Shown piece by piece: positions 13,108 to 25,646 of a stretch of 64,000 bases of DNA. The DNA lies in assembly GCA_022578965.1 (NCBI GenBank), contig MU400590.1, forward strand, positions 62,001 to 126,000, in the 5' to 3' direction. The position numbers and the translations under genes were made by a program. This DNA is from Xylaria sp. FL1777 (lineage: Eukaryota > Ascomycota > Sordariomycetes > Xylariales > Xylariaceae). Numbering within the stretch: the stretch's first letter is position 1; every line of letters starts with the position of its first letter. The notes under the pieces were generated by a model that was not told the DNA's origin, ran no database searches, and saw nothing but the letters and a program-made list of their open reading frames with translations.

Positions 13108-14703
13108 CTAGATTTTTGCCTCAGCTTTAAGGACCTTTATCTTTGCCTGGTACAGTTTAACAAGCTGGCGTACGGCAAGATCCAAAAGGACGTCTTCAGA
13201 ACCGCCAGGAATCCTCGCACCCGGGACCTCACGGTAGATCACTATACGGTACAAGTATTAGTTCATGAGTACTCATACGATAGTATCGCAGACATGTTGA
13301 AAGATGATACATACTCTCTATCAGCTCACCCTGCCCACTACGGGTGAGGCCATTGCCTCCAAATAAGAGGACAGCCGTGCTCGCGCATTCATGGAGAATT
13401 ATACCGGCCTGTGCCTTGAGAAGACCGGTCATTCCTCCAAGTTCGCGGTCGGCATCATCTTTTGGCATTTGAGACATCTGGTAGGCGAACTGCTCCACCC
13501 AGGCCCATTGGCTTTCTAAGAGGCCGCCGGCTTTAGCCAATCGGTGGCGAACGACAGGTTGGTCCACTACGACAGTTAGCAGAAGGTTGGTCTTTAGAAT
13601 TCATATCAGACAGATAGCCATGACGCGAGCTGTGTCCACGACTGTAGATTAAGAGGACACGATGCAAAGGCCTAATACATACTTAAGGGCTTCCCGAACG
13701 CCTCTCGCTTCATGACATATTCGAAAGTGGCTGCAAGCGCAACTCTAGCCTGCCGGGTAACACCGATAGCAACGGATAGTCGTTCGTGATTAAAATTCGT
13801 CATAATATACCGCATTCCCATTCCTGCAAGGCCAATGAGATTCTCAACAGGTACCTTAACCTCATCGAGCTCAATATACGTGGTTCCAGCTGACAGTTGC
13901 CCGGCCACTCCAAGACGACGCATGCTAACACCCGGATAGTTTTTTAGTGGGACAACAAGTAAAGAGAGACCTACAGCACCAGATCCTAGGGACCCTGTCC
14001 GCACGGCCATGGTCGAGTAGTCTGACCAGATACCATTGGTGATCCTGTATTTTCATTAGGACGACGATGCGACCAAGAAGCTGAAACCAGGACAGCCGAA
14101 AAACCAAACAAACAAACACTAAACTTGCCATTTTTTGGTCCCATTGACGATGTAGTATTTGCCACAGGAGCTCTTCACGGCTGTCGTGGTGATATTCGCA
14201 ACGTCACTACCAGCATCGGGTTCAGTGATTGCGATACAACACCTCTTCTTCCCAGTTAGAAGATCCGGGAGGAACTTTTCCTGGAGCCGCTTATCTCCGA
14301 ACTTCAGGATCGGCGGGATGCCAAATGCGAAGCCTGTCATTAAGCTACTGGATGGACCGACGAGGCCAGAGCGGGCCATCTCATCAGCGAAGATGAGGGA
14401 ATGCATGTAATCGAAGTCCTCGACCTTGAGACCGCCAAGAAGCTCGTGGATGCCGAGGCGCTTGAGCCAGGCGACCGGCAGCGGGGCTGGGAGCGCCGGC
14501 AACAACATATTCGCCTCAGTGAAATCGCGGTAAACATGGTCTGGAACGGACTCGGCTTTGTCCCACTCGATTGCGTGATCTAAGAGGTGTTTCTGGATGA
14601 ATGGGCGGATGGCCTTTTGGAAGTTGTGGTGGGAATCTGTGTAGTGGGCTGATGGCAGTCCCATCAACCAGGAGGGTTCGGAGAAGGGAATCGGCACCGC
14701 CAT
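13108..14703 (-). CDS. Acyl-CoA dehydrogenase family flavoprotein
   Basis: Four exons (14129-14703, 13683-14044, 13315-13566, 13108-13241) encode 440 aa. ACADs are FAD enzymes that introduce an alpha,beta double bond into acyl-CoA thioesters. Visible motifs are AITEPDAGSDVANI (FAD/substrate loop), KKWITNGIWSDY, the middle beta domain ending in DEVKVPVENLIG, NHERLSVAIG, and the C-terminal QGELIEMIYREVPGARIPGGSEDV. The glutamate of GGSED sits where many ACADs carry the catalytic base. The first intron (14045-14128) uses a GC donor (GCAAGT); the other two use GTATGT donors. The same fold includes nitroalkane oxidases, so a non-beta-oxidation role cannot be excluded. No peroxisomal targeting tripeptide is present (the end is AEAKI), and no clear mitochondrial presequence is seen. 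Confidence 0.88.
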
Positions 14704-17298
14704 GATGACTATGACGATGAAGAATGTGAAGATATGAAATGATGAAGTACCTAGATGAGTATCCGCACCTTATGGTGAAGCATATGTATACTATTCGTAG
14801 TGGAAGATGGTGGCTGATATACCCCTCTTATAGTGAGATATGAAATTTAGAAGTCATTGCCGAGGTCACGACCAAGGTTATTATTGCAACCTAGGTACCT
14901 TGAATCACATTACTTATAGTATATACACAGTAAGGAAGAGATACTACGTACACATAGACAACAACTAATTCACTAATTCAGCAAGTCATCCTTTCTTATA
15001 GTATACTACACTGGAACAATTAACTAGCCTAATCTAAATTAGCACTAGACTAACTATAGCTAAATCACCTAAGGTGGTATTGGGTATTGGCGTCCAGGCC
15101 GGGGCATGTTACAGACAACCGCAGTAATGATTCCCCCTACCGCTAATCCGACTACTAGCTTGCTAAAACCCCTCCCATTCCTTCAATGAAGGAAACTGTC
15201 AATCGAGATCGGTGTGACGATGCTGGGCTCCCTGTAGAGTCTAACAAGCGGCTCACTGAACGCCTGGCTCCTGCTGGGAAGGATCATGGGGATAACGCTA
15301 TGTCTCTCGCTAGATGCGTTAAGAAGTGTGCCGGTATAACGACGGCGAAGCCCTTGTCCCCATTAGTGCCGTGATCATGGAGCTTACGGATCTGCTAGAT
15401 GATGACTGAGATTCTGAAATCATTGATCTCACAGGCGTAGTAGACGAGTTGGTAAACCTAGCACTATCCTGTATGAAGAGTCCCGAATTCCCAAGCAAAC
15501 CTCAGAAACGCAAGGAGCGTTCGGCTTGCATGACAGATGTCAGCTTACATTAACGAAATTTCAATCAAGAAGTATGTATATGCTTAGTCCAAAGCGAGAG
15601 CGACTGCTATAAGTGACGGCCCCATTTCATCGGCATCTGTTGAGATTGTTTCCATACATCTTTGTACTTTTACCATTCTAGCTGAAATGGCCGATGACAG
15701 CTTCGGCAAATATGGCAGTGAAAACATTTCACATTCCCTTTCTTGATTATTGTAGAAGGGAACATAGGATTATCTCATGAAATTTCCCAATGTTTGCTAT
15801 CTTGTCTACAGTTGTCGAGCTCTCTCAACTGAACCCGATTGTGACATTTTCCCTCGAGCCAACGTCTCTTGCTGAAGTAACCCGCGTCGTTCATTAATCA
15901 TAAGAAAAAGCGTGACCACTTTACTTAGGCAACTAGATAGTCCAGAAGCCCCGTCTAGACCTAAAACCCCATCAACAGAGGCATTGGCCTACATGATCCA
16001 CTTGTGTCTCATCCGTCTTAAAACTCGTTATGAAGCTCGTCGCAAGGCTCATCGTGGGTTCACTATCATAGCCTTGCAATGATGTTTGGCTTAAACTGGA
16101 AGAATTATCTTCATTTCAATATCGTGGGAAAAAATTGAGCAACGGTGAAGCCTAGGTCTTTAGAGTGGAGCTCTGTGTTCGGATCTTGGATCGATGCCGT
16201 GTAGGACCTAGCAGGTTCTTCGCAATCCACGAACTCATCAGGGCTTGAAGCGTTCCCTTCTCGGAGTGGAAAGAGAGGTAACCCACGGGCCCGAGCCCTC
16301 GTGTTGGCTTTTCTATAAATCGATTCCGGTAACCTCCAACCATATCCCTAATGTTCCTGAGTGTGCCTATACGTTCGGCGTAGGTCTTCTCGTTGGTTGT
16401 TACCATATAGCTCTTAACCCGCGTCATCTGATATGGTGCGATTAGATCGCTAACGTCCCCTGTTCCGGTATAGTAGGTCGAACTGAGTGTGTGTCTTCAC
16501 CGTCATACTCGGCCTCATTCTTGCCGTAGTTCTACAGACCGTGCATAGCGCGAGCGCTATAGACTCTATCATAACAAGCCTAGCGTTTCACAACAGTAGC
16601 ACTTCCGTCTTCGGCCGGTGGCTATGGGAGACGATGGAGCTACTGGAAACCATGAGTTTTGTAGGCATAGGCGAGATTGGTAGGATAGACGTCTAGTGTC
16701 GCAGGCTTCGGAAGAAGACTGGTTGCTATCCCGCTGGTCGACCTCTTGTAATGCGTGTAGCCAAAGTCAGATTTTCAACAGACCGTCCCAGAACCGACGC
16801 AAATAGTTCCAAGGCCCAGCCCCCCTAATCCCGTTGTTACCTCTGTGTTGTTATGAAGGCTCGTCGGGGTGCCGTCTCTTTCGATTCTCGGGTCGATTCG
16901 GGTCGCGCCATGCCTGGTCGTGTTTCGTGAAATGGGGAAGTCGAATTCGAATCCGACTGATATTATATGAGACATCCGACGTTCACAGGCATGCCCGTGT
17001 TTAAGGCGAGGTACCCATACAGCCGGTGAACATTGGTCAGAAGGTTGAGCTGCCGTGCAACATCGCGCAATGGGGCCGCCGGCCACAGATTTACTTAGAG
17101 AACGTGTGGGGTACTGTAGGTGAAGGGCCCCCACCTAACCACCCATGCCTAGGTACCTCTTAGGTATGCGGTAAGATACAGTAGGTACCTAAGTACTATA
17201 GGTACCTAAGGTAGGTACCTACCTCCCATGTAGACTCCTGACCCTCGGGTTCCTACCTGTTATTATCATGGTGCCATTACTACTATGAACATAAGATC
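14704..17298. other. Long gene-poor stretch left of the retrotransposon
   Basis: No gene I can support. A TACTATAG/TATAGTATAC-rich zone lies at about 14900-15060. Open frames at 16152-16427 (minus) and 16487-16696 (plus) have no family signature. A TAGGTACCTA block lies near the right end. The stretch may contain decayed mobile DNA. Confidence 0.45.
17148..17226. repeat. TAGGTACCTA-type palindromic word block
   Basis: About seven TAGGTACCT/AGGTACCTA words in under 80 bases, ending some 70 bases before the LTR element. Confidence 0.75.
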
Positions 17299-17302
17299 TT
17301 TA
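17299..17302 (+). repeat. Target-site duplication, left copy (TTTA)
   Basis: TTTA directly precedes the 5' LTR and is repeated directly after the 3' LTR at 22903-22906. A four-base match in AT-rich DNA is weak alone, but it falls exactly at both LTR ends. Confidence 0.6.
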
Positions 17303-17523
17303 TGTGCCTTCTAAATACTAGCCCAGAACCTTGTAATTATTACGTAAGGTTAGGTCTATACTTAAAAAAGTAAATATTAAAAAAAAAACATCTTTTGAGT
17401 ATAGTACTAAAAAACTATGTATAAATATTACTAATTTAAGTAAAGCTAGTTTATGCTTTTTAGGTTTTTATATAGCAACTATTATATAATATATATTATA
17501 GCTTATGTTGTTTAAAAGCTATA
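17303..17523. repeat. Left LTR (221 bp)
   Basis: Starts TGTGCCTTC. The outer 70 bases still hold CCCAG, ACCTTG and GGTCT words that are mutated in the other copy; the inner half is saturated (TATATAATATATAT where the right LTR has TGCACGGTGTACAC). Confidence 0.85.
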
Positions 17524-20500
17524 ATTATTTTTTTTGCTAAATAGCTGTTTTAGTTATTTATAAAAATAAAGCTATTTATAAATGCTTTTTAATATTTATA
17601 TTACTAATGCTTTTAATTTTTGTTTATTTTTTTTTAGTATATATTTATTAATATATTATAAATTTTTTACTAAATAACTATTTTTATTATAAGCTAAAAA
17701 TAAATTACTACTATTATATTTGCTAAATAATATTATTTTTTTAAAGCTTTATAATTTATATATATTGTTATAATAATAATTTATAATAGCTTATAAGCTA
17801 TTATAATATAGTTTAAATTTATTAGTTTGCTATTTAATATATAAAACTTAATTACTAGTTTTATAAGTTTTAATTAAGCTTTTTTTTTTTTATAAATAAG
17901 CTTAAATTTAGTTTTTTAATATTTTTAAATTACTAAAGTAGTTATATATTAATAGTGCTTTATAGTTTTATATTAAATATTATTAAAATTTAACTTTTTT
18001 TTTTTGTTTAAATTTTTAATATAATTAGCAATTTTTATAGCTAGTTATTAATTTAATAGCTATATTTTAAACAGTAAAAAATAGTTATTATAGCTATTAA
18101 GCTTTAAAATTTAATTATATATATAAATAGCTGCTTTTAATAAAGTTTAAAAATTAAAATAGCAATAAATTAAACTTTTATATAATATAATTTGCTTAAT
18201 ATTATTATTAGCTTTTTTAACTTTATTATTATTTTTAAATTTTTTAAGTATAATTAATTTTATAATAAAACTGTTTAATTTATATTAATTAGTTGCTTTT
18301 TTGCTTATAAATATGCTTATATTATTGCTTATTTATTTTTTAAAAAAACTAAACATTTTGTTAATTTGTTAAATTAGCAGTTTTATTGCTTTAAAACTAA
18401 TATTAAGCATTATTTTTGCTTTAACTTATATAATAACATATTTAATACATATTAATAGCTTAAAATTAACTATAAATATATAATTTATAGCTTAATACAT
18501 AAATAATAAAAGTAATATAATAAATTATAAGTTTAAAAGTTTGTTTAATAATAGTTTTATTAATTAATATTAGCTATATTTAATAATAATTTACTAAGTA
18601 ATAAATATAGCTTTTAAATGCTAAAAATATTTATTTAGCTTTTAAATTAAGCTTTTAATAGTAATATACTTTAAGTTAATATATACGTTTTTTATGTTTT
18701 ATAGTAATTTTAGCATTTTAAGCACTTTTAAAAACGCTATAGTTTAAAATGCTATATTAACTAAGTATAAAAAGTTTTTTAAAGCTTATTTATAATTAAT
18801 TAGCTTAAATAATATATTATTTTTTTTAATAAAATGCTGTTTTATTTACTTTAAACTTATATTATATAGTAATTTAATTTTAAAACAAAAATTTTTAAAA
18901 ATAGCTTATAAATTTATAATATTAAAATATTATAATAGCATTATTAGCTATATTTTAGCTTTTAATAATAACTTTATATTAATTTTAGCTTTTATTAATA
19001 AAAAAACTAATATAACTAGTAATTTTAATAGCTAGTTTATTAAAATGTTTAATTTGCTTATTTTATATATAATTTTTATGCTAAAATATTTAATAGCATT
19101 TAAAAAACATATTATTTTTATTAATTGTTTTATTTTTGTTTTTATTGTTATAAAAAACTTATAATTTATATAAATAGTAATTTTTTTGCTTTTTATTTAA
19201 TGTTATTAATATTAAAGTGCTAGTATTATAGCTAGTAATTTTTTTTTTTGCATTAAATAATATAATTAATATGCTTTAAACTTTTTTAAAAAGTATGCTA
19301 TTAAATATAAAAATATAATTGTTTTATAAAAATGCAACTATATTAAATATGCTTTAATATAATATATACTTAAGTTAATATTTATTATAAATAAAAACTT
19401 TTAATTAAAAACTTAAATAATTAATATAATAATAATAACTTTATAGATTTTTTGCTATATATTTTTAGTTTTTATGTTTAATTTTATTTTTTAGTTTTTA
19501 AGTTTTTTTATTAATATAGTTAATAATATAATAATTAATAAGTAGTTTTTAATAAAATGCTTAAAATAACTTATAGTATTTATAAATGTTTTTATTTTTA
19601 TAGTAGTTTTAAATATAAATTGCTTTTATATTATTATAACTTTTGCTAAGTTTGCTTTAATATTATTATAAAAAACATTAAAACTAAAAAAAATACTAAA
19701 ATTTATAAAAAGCAATATTTTTAATATATTAATTATTATACTATATTTAACTAATTATATAAATAGCAAGTAATAATGCTTATATAATTGTTTTTTTGTT
19801 TTAGCTTAAATATAAATATTATTAAGTAAGTTAGCTAACTATTTATAAAAAAGTTTAATTATTTTTTATATTAATGCTTAAAACGTTATTAAAACGTTAT
19901 AAAGTTTAAAAAGTATTATTATTTATTTATATAGCTTAAATAATATAATAAACGTTATTTTTTTATAATATAATTTATATATAACAATATATTAAAATTT
20001 ATTTTTTAAGTTAATAAAAATATATTATTAGTGCTTTATAGCTTACTATATTTAGTTTATTATATTAAGTAATAAATAAGCTTGCTTTTTTGTTTTTTTA
20101 TTAATTTTATAATAATTATAATAAAAATACTATATTATTAATTTATTATTTTTATTAAGCTTAATAATTATATTTAGTGCTTTTTTTAAAGTTAATAATA
20201 CTAATAAACTTTATAGCTTTATGCTTTTTTTAATATAAATATTTTTATATGCTTTTATAAACTTATATAGCGCTTTTTTTTATATTAAGCTATATTTTTA
20301 TAATAGTAGTTTAATTAGCAAACTATTGCTTATATTAATATAATGCTTTGTTTTAATAATAATATTAGTTTTTTGCTTAAAGTAATTAAATAGTTTAAAA
20401 AAGTTCTTTATATAATAGTTTTAATATTTAATAATTTATAGTTTTTTTAAAGTATTTTTATACTATTTAATAATTATAATATAGCACTTTTTGCTAGTTA

Positions 20501-22681
20501 TATTAATAAATAAGCGTTTTATTAATTATATTAAAAAGCTTTTTTTAAATTTAAATAATATAATAATTTTATAACTATTTAAAACAGTAAAAATGCTTTT
20601 TTATTTATAAAAAATCTGTTTTTTAATAGTTATATTACTTAAAAAAATATAATTTAATATTATATTTATTATTAATATTTATATTTTTAATATATTATTA
20701 ATAGTTATAAAATTTGCTATTATTTTATAATTTTTAATTATTTAAAGTTTTGTTTTATTAATGCTATATATTATGCTTTATTTTTATAATTAATATAGCG
20801 CTAGTTTAAATATTAAAAATTATAAAATATAATAATTAATATAGCTATAATTTTAAAAAATAGTAAATTTATAATTATTAGCTAGTTTAACTAAAAAAAA
20901 ATTATAATAATTATTATAACTATTTTTTAGCTTTTGTTTTTTATTAAAGTTTTTTTAGCTTTTATTTGTTTTAATTAATAAAATAAAACTATTTTAAATA
21001 ATATTAAAAATTTTAGCAAGTTTTTTATTAATTATATTATTTTTAAAACAATTAATAAAGTATTGCTTTATTTTATTAGTATTATTTTTATTTTTAGCGT
21101 TATTTATAATAAAAACATATTTAAAGCTATTAATTAAAGCTTTATTTTTAAAAGTTTTATATTTATTTTAAACTTTATTAAATCTGCTAAAAAAATCGTT
21201 ATAAAAAAGCCTGCTTTTAATAGTTATAAATTAACTAATTTGCTTTTTTTAGTTTGTTTTAAAGTTTTTAAGCTATTTAACTTTTGTTTTATAGTTTTTT
21301 ATATAATAGCTAATTTTGTTATAATTAAAATATTTATTTTATATTACTTAAGCTATAAATTTAGCTTTAAATTAATTATTTTTATGTTTTATAACTTAGC
21401 TTATTTTTTATTTATTAGTTTTAAAGTTTAAAATTATTAATATTAATAATGTTTTAATATAATTTATTAATTAAATTTATATTATGTTTAGTTTTTTAGT
21501 AGTTTTAGCGCTAATATTACATTTATAATATAATACTAAAATACTTTATAATTAAACTATTATTTTAAAAATACTATAAATTTTTAGCTTAATTAATATT
21601 ATAGTTATTATATAAAATAGCTATATAGCTTTTTTAATTATTTAGTTAATATTTAAATTATTATTAAACTTTTTTATATATAGCTAAATTATTAGTATAA
21701 AATTAGTTAATTTATTAATAATAATATTATAAGTTTGCTATATATTTTTAATAATTATTAATAATTTATAAAATATTATATAAAGCTATTATAAAAAATT
21801 TATTAATGTTTTATTTTATATTAGTAATATATTAATAAATATTATTAATAAGCTATAAAATATATTATATTTAGCTAATATTTAAATTATAGTTTTTAAA
21901 AAGTTTATTTAATTAATATTATAATAATAAATAAATAAAGCTATTTAATAAAAGTTTTTTTTTAATTTTATTGCAACTTTTTTTAGTTATAATTTATATA
22001 GTATTAACGCTTAAATTAAGCAATTTTAAATATTTTTAACTTTATTAAAAGTTATATAATTTGCTTTTATTAGCTATAATATTATTAAAAATGTTATTTT
22101 GTTTTTTGCTTTATAATTATTTAGCTAAATAATATTATTTAATAAAAATATGTTTAAAAAAATAGTTTAAACGTATTATTTTTGCTTAATTTGCAAATTA
22201 TTAAACTTAAAATACTTATAAAAGTTAAAAGTTAAATTTTTAAGCTTTTTATTATTTATTATATTAATTAACTGCTTTATATATAATATTTAATTATTTT
22301 TTAAATTAGTAAGTTTATTTATTAAATTATTAACTTTATTTTTTAACTTTTGTTTTTTTAGTGCTATATTTAGTTTTTGCTATATTTTTATTAATATAGC
22401 TTTAATTTTATTAAATTATAGTTATAAATTAACTATAAATTAATTAATATATTTATAAATACTTTTAATAATATTATTAATTATTAGCTTAATTAAATTA
22501 TTATTTTTAAAGCTAAGCTTTATAGTTTTATTATTACTTTTAGCTATTTTATTAAATTAATATTAAAATATATAAAGTAAAAATAAAATCAAAAAATAAA
22601 GTAAAAAGTAAATAAAGTATTAATATATTATATAAAAGTTTATTTAAAATATAATGCTATAAAGCTGCTTAAATAGCTATT

Positions 22682-22902
22682 TATGCTTTTTAAATACTAG
22701 TTTAAAACTTTATAATTATTATATAAAGTTAAGTTTATACTTAAAAAAGTAAATATTAAAGGAAAAACATTTCTTAAGTACAATACTAAAAAACTATGTA
22801 CAAATATTACTAATTTAAGTAAAGCTAATCCGTGCTCCTTAAGTTCTTGCACAGCAACTGTTGCACGGTGTACACCATAGCCTGTGCTGCCTAGAAGCCA
22901 CA
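22682..22902. repeat. Right LTR (221 bp)
   Basis: Aligns base for base with the left LTR. Its inner part is mutated (TATGCTTTTTAAATACTAG for TGTGCCTTCTAAATACTAG), while its outer 70 bases from about 22830 keep normal composition and end in GAAGCCACA. Confidence 0.85.
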
Positions 22903-22906
22903 TTTA
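22903..22906 (+). repeat. Target-site duplication, right copy (TTTA)
   Basis: TTTA directly after the right LTR; see the left copy. Confidence 0.6.
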
Positions 22907-22944
22907 TAGACTGCAAAATCTGTCCTTTACTGTTGTTATTGCAT

Positions 22945-23370
22945 ATTATCTACACCGTTGACTTATGCAAAACCTACCTACCAAGGCCTTTCATTTGAAG
23001 CAACACATCGCTGTGCTAGTATTAATTGCCACAATAGCCATGGTAAGAGTCCAGAATATGGTCTCACAGTGATGTACTGATCGTTCTCAAGCACAATCAT
23101 GAGCAGACGACTTGGAGTCCCTGGGATACATGCTCGTGTACTTTGCTCGCGGTTCACTACCTCAGCAGGAGCTCAAGGCTGTCACGGGAGACGAGAGAAA
23201 CCCCCTGACTAAGGAGATGAAAGATAGTCTACCTGACGAGGAGCCGTGTAAGGGCTTTCTGCCGCATGAATTCGCTGACTACATCGATTATGCACTGTCC
23301 TAGGATTTTGGTAATAGACTTGGCTACGCCTATCTTTGGGAGACGCGTGGTTTGCTCTCCTTCGATGTCT
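22945..23370 (+). pseudogene. Casein kinase 1 fragment, 5'-truncated
   Basis: Starting 42 bases beyond the retrotransposon, the plus strand resembles the C-lobe of fungal casein kinase 1 in pieces. IIYTVDLCKTY corresponds to the region around the DFG motif, with the glycine lost. After a frame change, YQGLSFEATHRCASINCHN matches the CK1 segment that normally reads close to GTHRYASINTH. After an apparent intron (GTAAGAG at about 23042) comes DDLESLGYMLVYFARGSLP, a diagnostic CK1 motif. The reading ends at a stop at 23301-23303 inside the conserved EFADYI...NYTRSL region, with further similarity (GNRLGYAYL) past the stop. The N-lobe and catalytic loop are absent, so no active kinase can result. 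The left truncation coincides closely with the element. Confidence 0.75.
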
Positions 23371-23580
23371 AATCGACCTCTACTCGGCATTAAGTCCTCG
23401 TGCAACTCGTGGTACAGGCACCGGATTGACGCCTGAAGTGGCTGGGAAGTTGATCTGTCATCCACCCATAGTTATTGACGTTTGAGTCCGCTGTTAATGT
23501 CATTGGCCCATTAATCTGCGAATGTGGACTTCTCCTGCTATTCCCTGTCATGGGTCCATTTGACGCCCACACGTGCAGCT

Positions 23581-24512
23581 TTACACCCAGTTGCCTATTG
23601 CCGAACCGCTGATTAGAACCATGAGTGTAACGAAGCTGATCTCCTTGATAGACGCGCTGCTCTTGCTATCCCCCGGTCCCGTTTGATTCGCAACTGAGCT
23701 GGAATTCACCGTCGCATTTGCAGCCAACTCGTCATACGTCGGCCAAGGGTCTGATGAAGGGTCGTCTGTGTACGCTTTGAAGAATTTTACATTGGCCGCA
23801 GATTGAATCCTAACTTGGTTGCCCCTATATTGCTGTTGACCTGGGGGTAGAAGACGCTGACTGTCGTCAAGCCATTGCAACCCGCAGGCCTGAATACGCG
23901 TCCCCTCGAGTTTATCGCTACTCTTACACCCAGAAAGGGTACCGTTCCAGCAAATGAGCGGTGGCATGGATACATAGAAACCACTGTTGTTGAGGGGGAT
24001 ATTGACCTCAGTTTGTGGGTTTGTTGTGAAGTTCATTACAATGGTTGCATTGAAGTTTGCACTTGTTATGTTGGGTGGATTAGCTGCTTGGACAAGCGAA
24101 TAGATATGTGCTTCTGTAGCCGCATCAACATGAAGGCCGTCAATGAAGAGGGCGTTAGGGTCGTATATATATGTCCAGTTTTCCAGTCTCGGATACGCTA
24201 TTATGAGCGTGGAATTAGTATAGAGGCACACCTAATACACCTATCAATCACAAAAGGATTACCGCACTTACATATCAACCCCATCGAGTAATGATGGAAG
24301 GGGCAGGACTTCCTGTCGGGACCAGCGAGCTGGGACGTGCAATTGACCACGGCTGACACCCTGAACATGTCGCGGATAATGGTGTAAGGATTTGTGCTTT
24401 TAACATGGTCTTCGTGATCGTTTTCATTGAATTCAAATTTTGTGCACTCACTGGCCACGAGGGCCAATAGCGCGCTACTAATTATCAAGACCAATTTGTG
24501 GCGGATTCCCAT
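23581..24512 (-). CDS. Secreted N-glycosylated protein with hydrophobic C-terminal tail (possible GPI anchor)
   Basis: Exons 24272-24512 and 23581-24197 join over a 74 bp intron (GTAAGT...ATAG) to give 285 aa. The start MGIRHKLVLIISSALLALVAS is a clear signal peptide. The mature part has many N-X-S/T sequons (NCTS, NWTY, NITS, NATI, NFTT, NGTL, NATV, NSSS, NQTG) and several cysteines, and ends SKSSASIKEISFVTLMVLISG, which resembles a small-residue omega region followed by a short hydrophobic tail. This suggests a cell-surface or GPI-linked glycoprotein. I recognise no catalytic domain. It lies within 700 bases of the retrotransposon but has ordinary codon use and no sign of RIP. The splice choice is supported by frame only; other acceptors in the intron lead into stops. 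Confidence 0.65.
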
Positions 24513-25646
24513 GATGCATTTGGTGTTCCAGAAATTCATGAGAATCTGGCCTCGTCGAATGGTCTGGTCAGTAAGTAACAATTCATAGTACAGCTGTGCC
24601 ACAGGCTCGCGTCGACCTCCCCCCTTTTTCTCTTGGTACGCAAGGGGTCCTCCGTTAGCTGAGTGCCACGGGCTGTTAAAGTTGAAAGTGTACACTAAAA
24701 GCGGATCGAACCATGAACCAATCAAGCCTGCGTCGGTGGATATAATGCTACGACGAAATAATAACATGATTCCATAATAGTATTCATGTAATACTAAATA
24801 GTATGCGGGCCAGCAAGAGCCGCGAGAAAGGGTTATAGCGCGCAAGTCTATCCAGTTGCTCACTTTTATGTCATCTCCCAAGCATAGCTTAGATCGGATT
24901 ATAGCCTCAACCCGTATCTGATAGCGCCCACTTTCGATGAGCATTTTGTAAGGGAGCTAACCAATAGAATGTTCTGACGATAGTTGTTAGCTGTTAGGTG
25001 TCGCAACAAGGAAAGCCAGCCCTAGGAAGAAGATATATGCTATAGCAAGCGCGTCTATCGACAAAATAATTAGGGATGACAGCGCGTGGACGCGGGCATA
25101 GTAACTTGTGGAGTATGAAAAGAAAGAGATGGTTGTTCGAGACACGGCTTATCTATGGCGTTCCGGAAAGATAAGATGTTCCGGATGAAGGTAAGAAAGA
25201 TGCACCATGGGTGACGCCGAAATTTACCAAACTAATAGTGCACTCAGCAGTTTATAAATGACAGACCCATTTGGAGCCTAGAGGAGATAAAATGGAAAGC
25301 TCTTAGACGCAGGCTGCGATCGTTTTGTAAATGTACCTACATAGCGTAGGAACAGTTCAGGGTTTGGGCTTTTCGGTATGCTCGCTCGGTCGATCATGAG
25401 ATAAGCGAGCTCCGTGGCGACCGTAGATGAATCCCCGGTTTATTATATTTATTCAGGTTACATTTAAAAGTCCAGATGTCTAGGGGTTTTGGGTGTAAAG
25501 CCGGAAACCTGCCGCTTCAAGGGAAAGAGACAGGCCGATGACCCTAACTATAGTAGGTTATTAGTAGATATGAACATAATTCTAGCCCCTTAAAACCCCT
25601 TGCCACAAGTAGCGTCATCCTGCCAGCAGGACGATTCTTTTACCCT
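24513..25646. other. Intergenic region
   Basis: Upstream region of the glycoprotein gene and 3' flank of the lectin-like gene. An open frame extends upstream of the glycoprotein start to about 24944 but lacks coding character. Confidence 0.45.

Larger units (their letters stand above)
17303..22902. mobile_element. RIP-saturated LTR retrotransposon, 5.6 kb
   Basis: Two direct repeats of 221 bases, aligning without gaps, bound a 5.16 kb interior that is almost entirely A and T. Termini are TGTGCCTTC at the left and GAAGCCACA at the right, near-perfect inverted repeats with the TG...CA ends of LTR elements, and TTTA flanks both sides. No gag-pol frame survives: every frame is closed by TAA/TAG, and any apparent ORF (for example near 21240) is low-complexity. 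C-to-T and G-to-A differences between the LTRs run in both directions, which is the mark of RIP. Neither the primer-binding site nor the polypurine tract is recognisable, so orientation and superfamily (Gypsy or Copia) are unknown. The size fits either. Confidence 0.85.

Noticed and set aside
21240..21431. Open frame inside the AT-rich block (63 aa, Phe/Ile/Lys/Leu only)
   Set aside because: Low-complexity product of A+T saturation; no gag, pol or other motif and no start context.
22697..22903. Minus-strand ORF overlapping the right LTR
   Set aside because: It coincides with the LTR and is not conserved in the left copy; a chance frame.
23875..24291. Plus-strand ORF of 138 aa
   Set aside because: It lies antisense to the spliced glycoprotein gene, which has a signal peptide and coherent splice sites; this frame has none.
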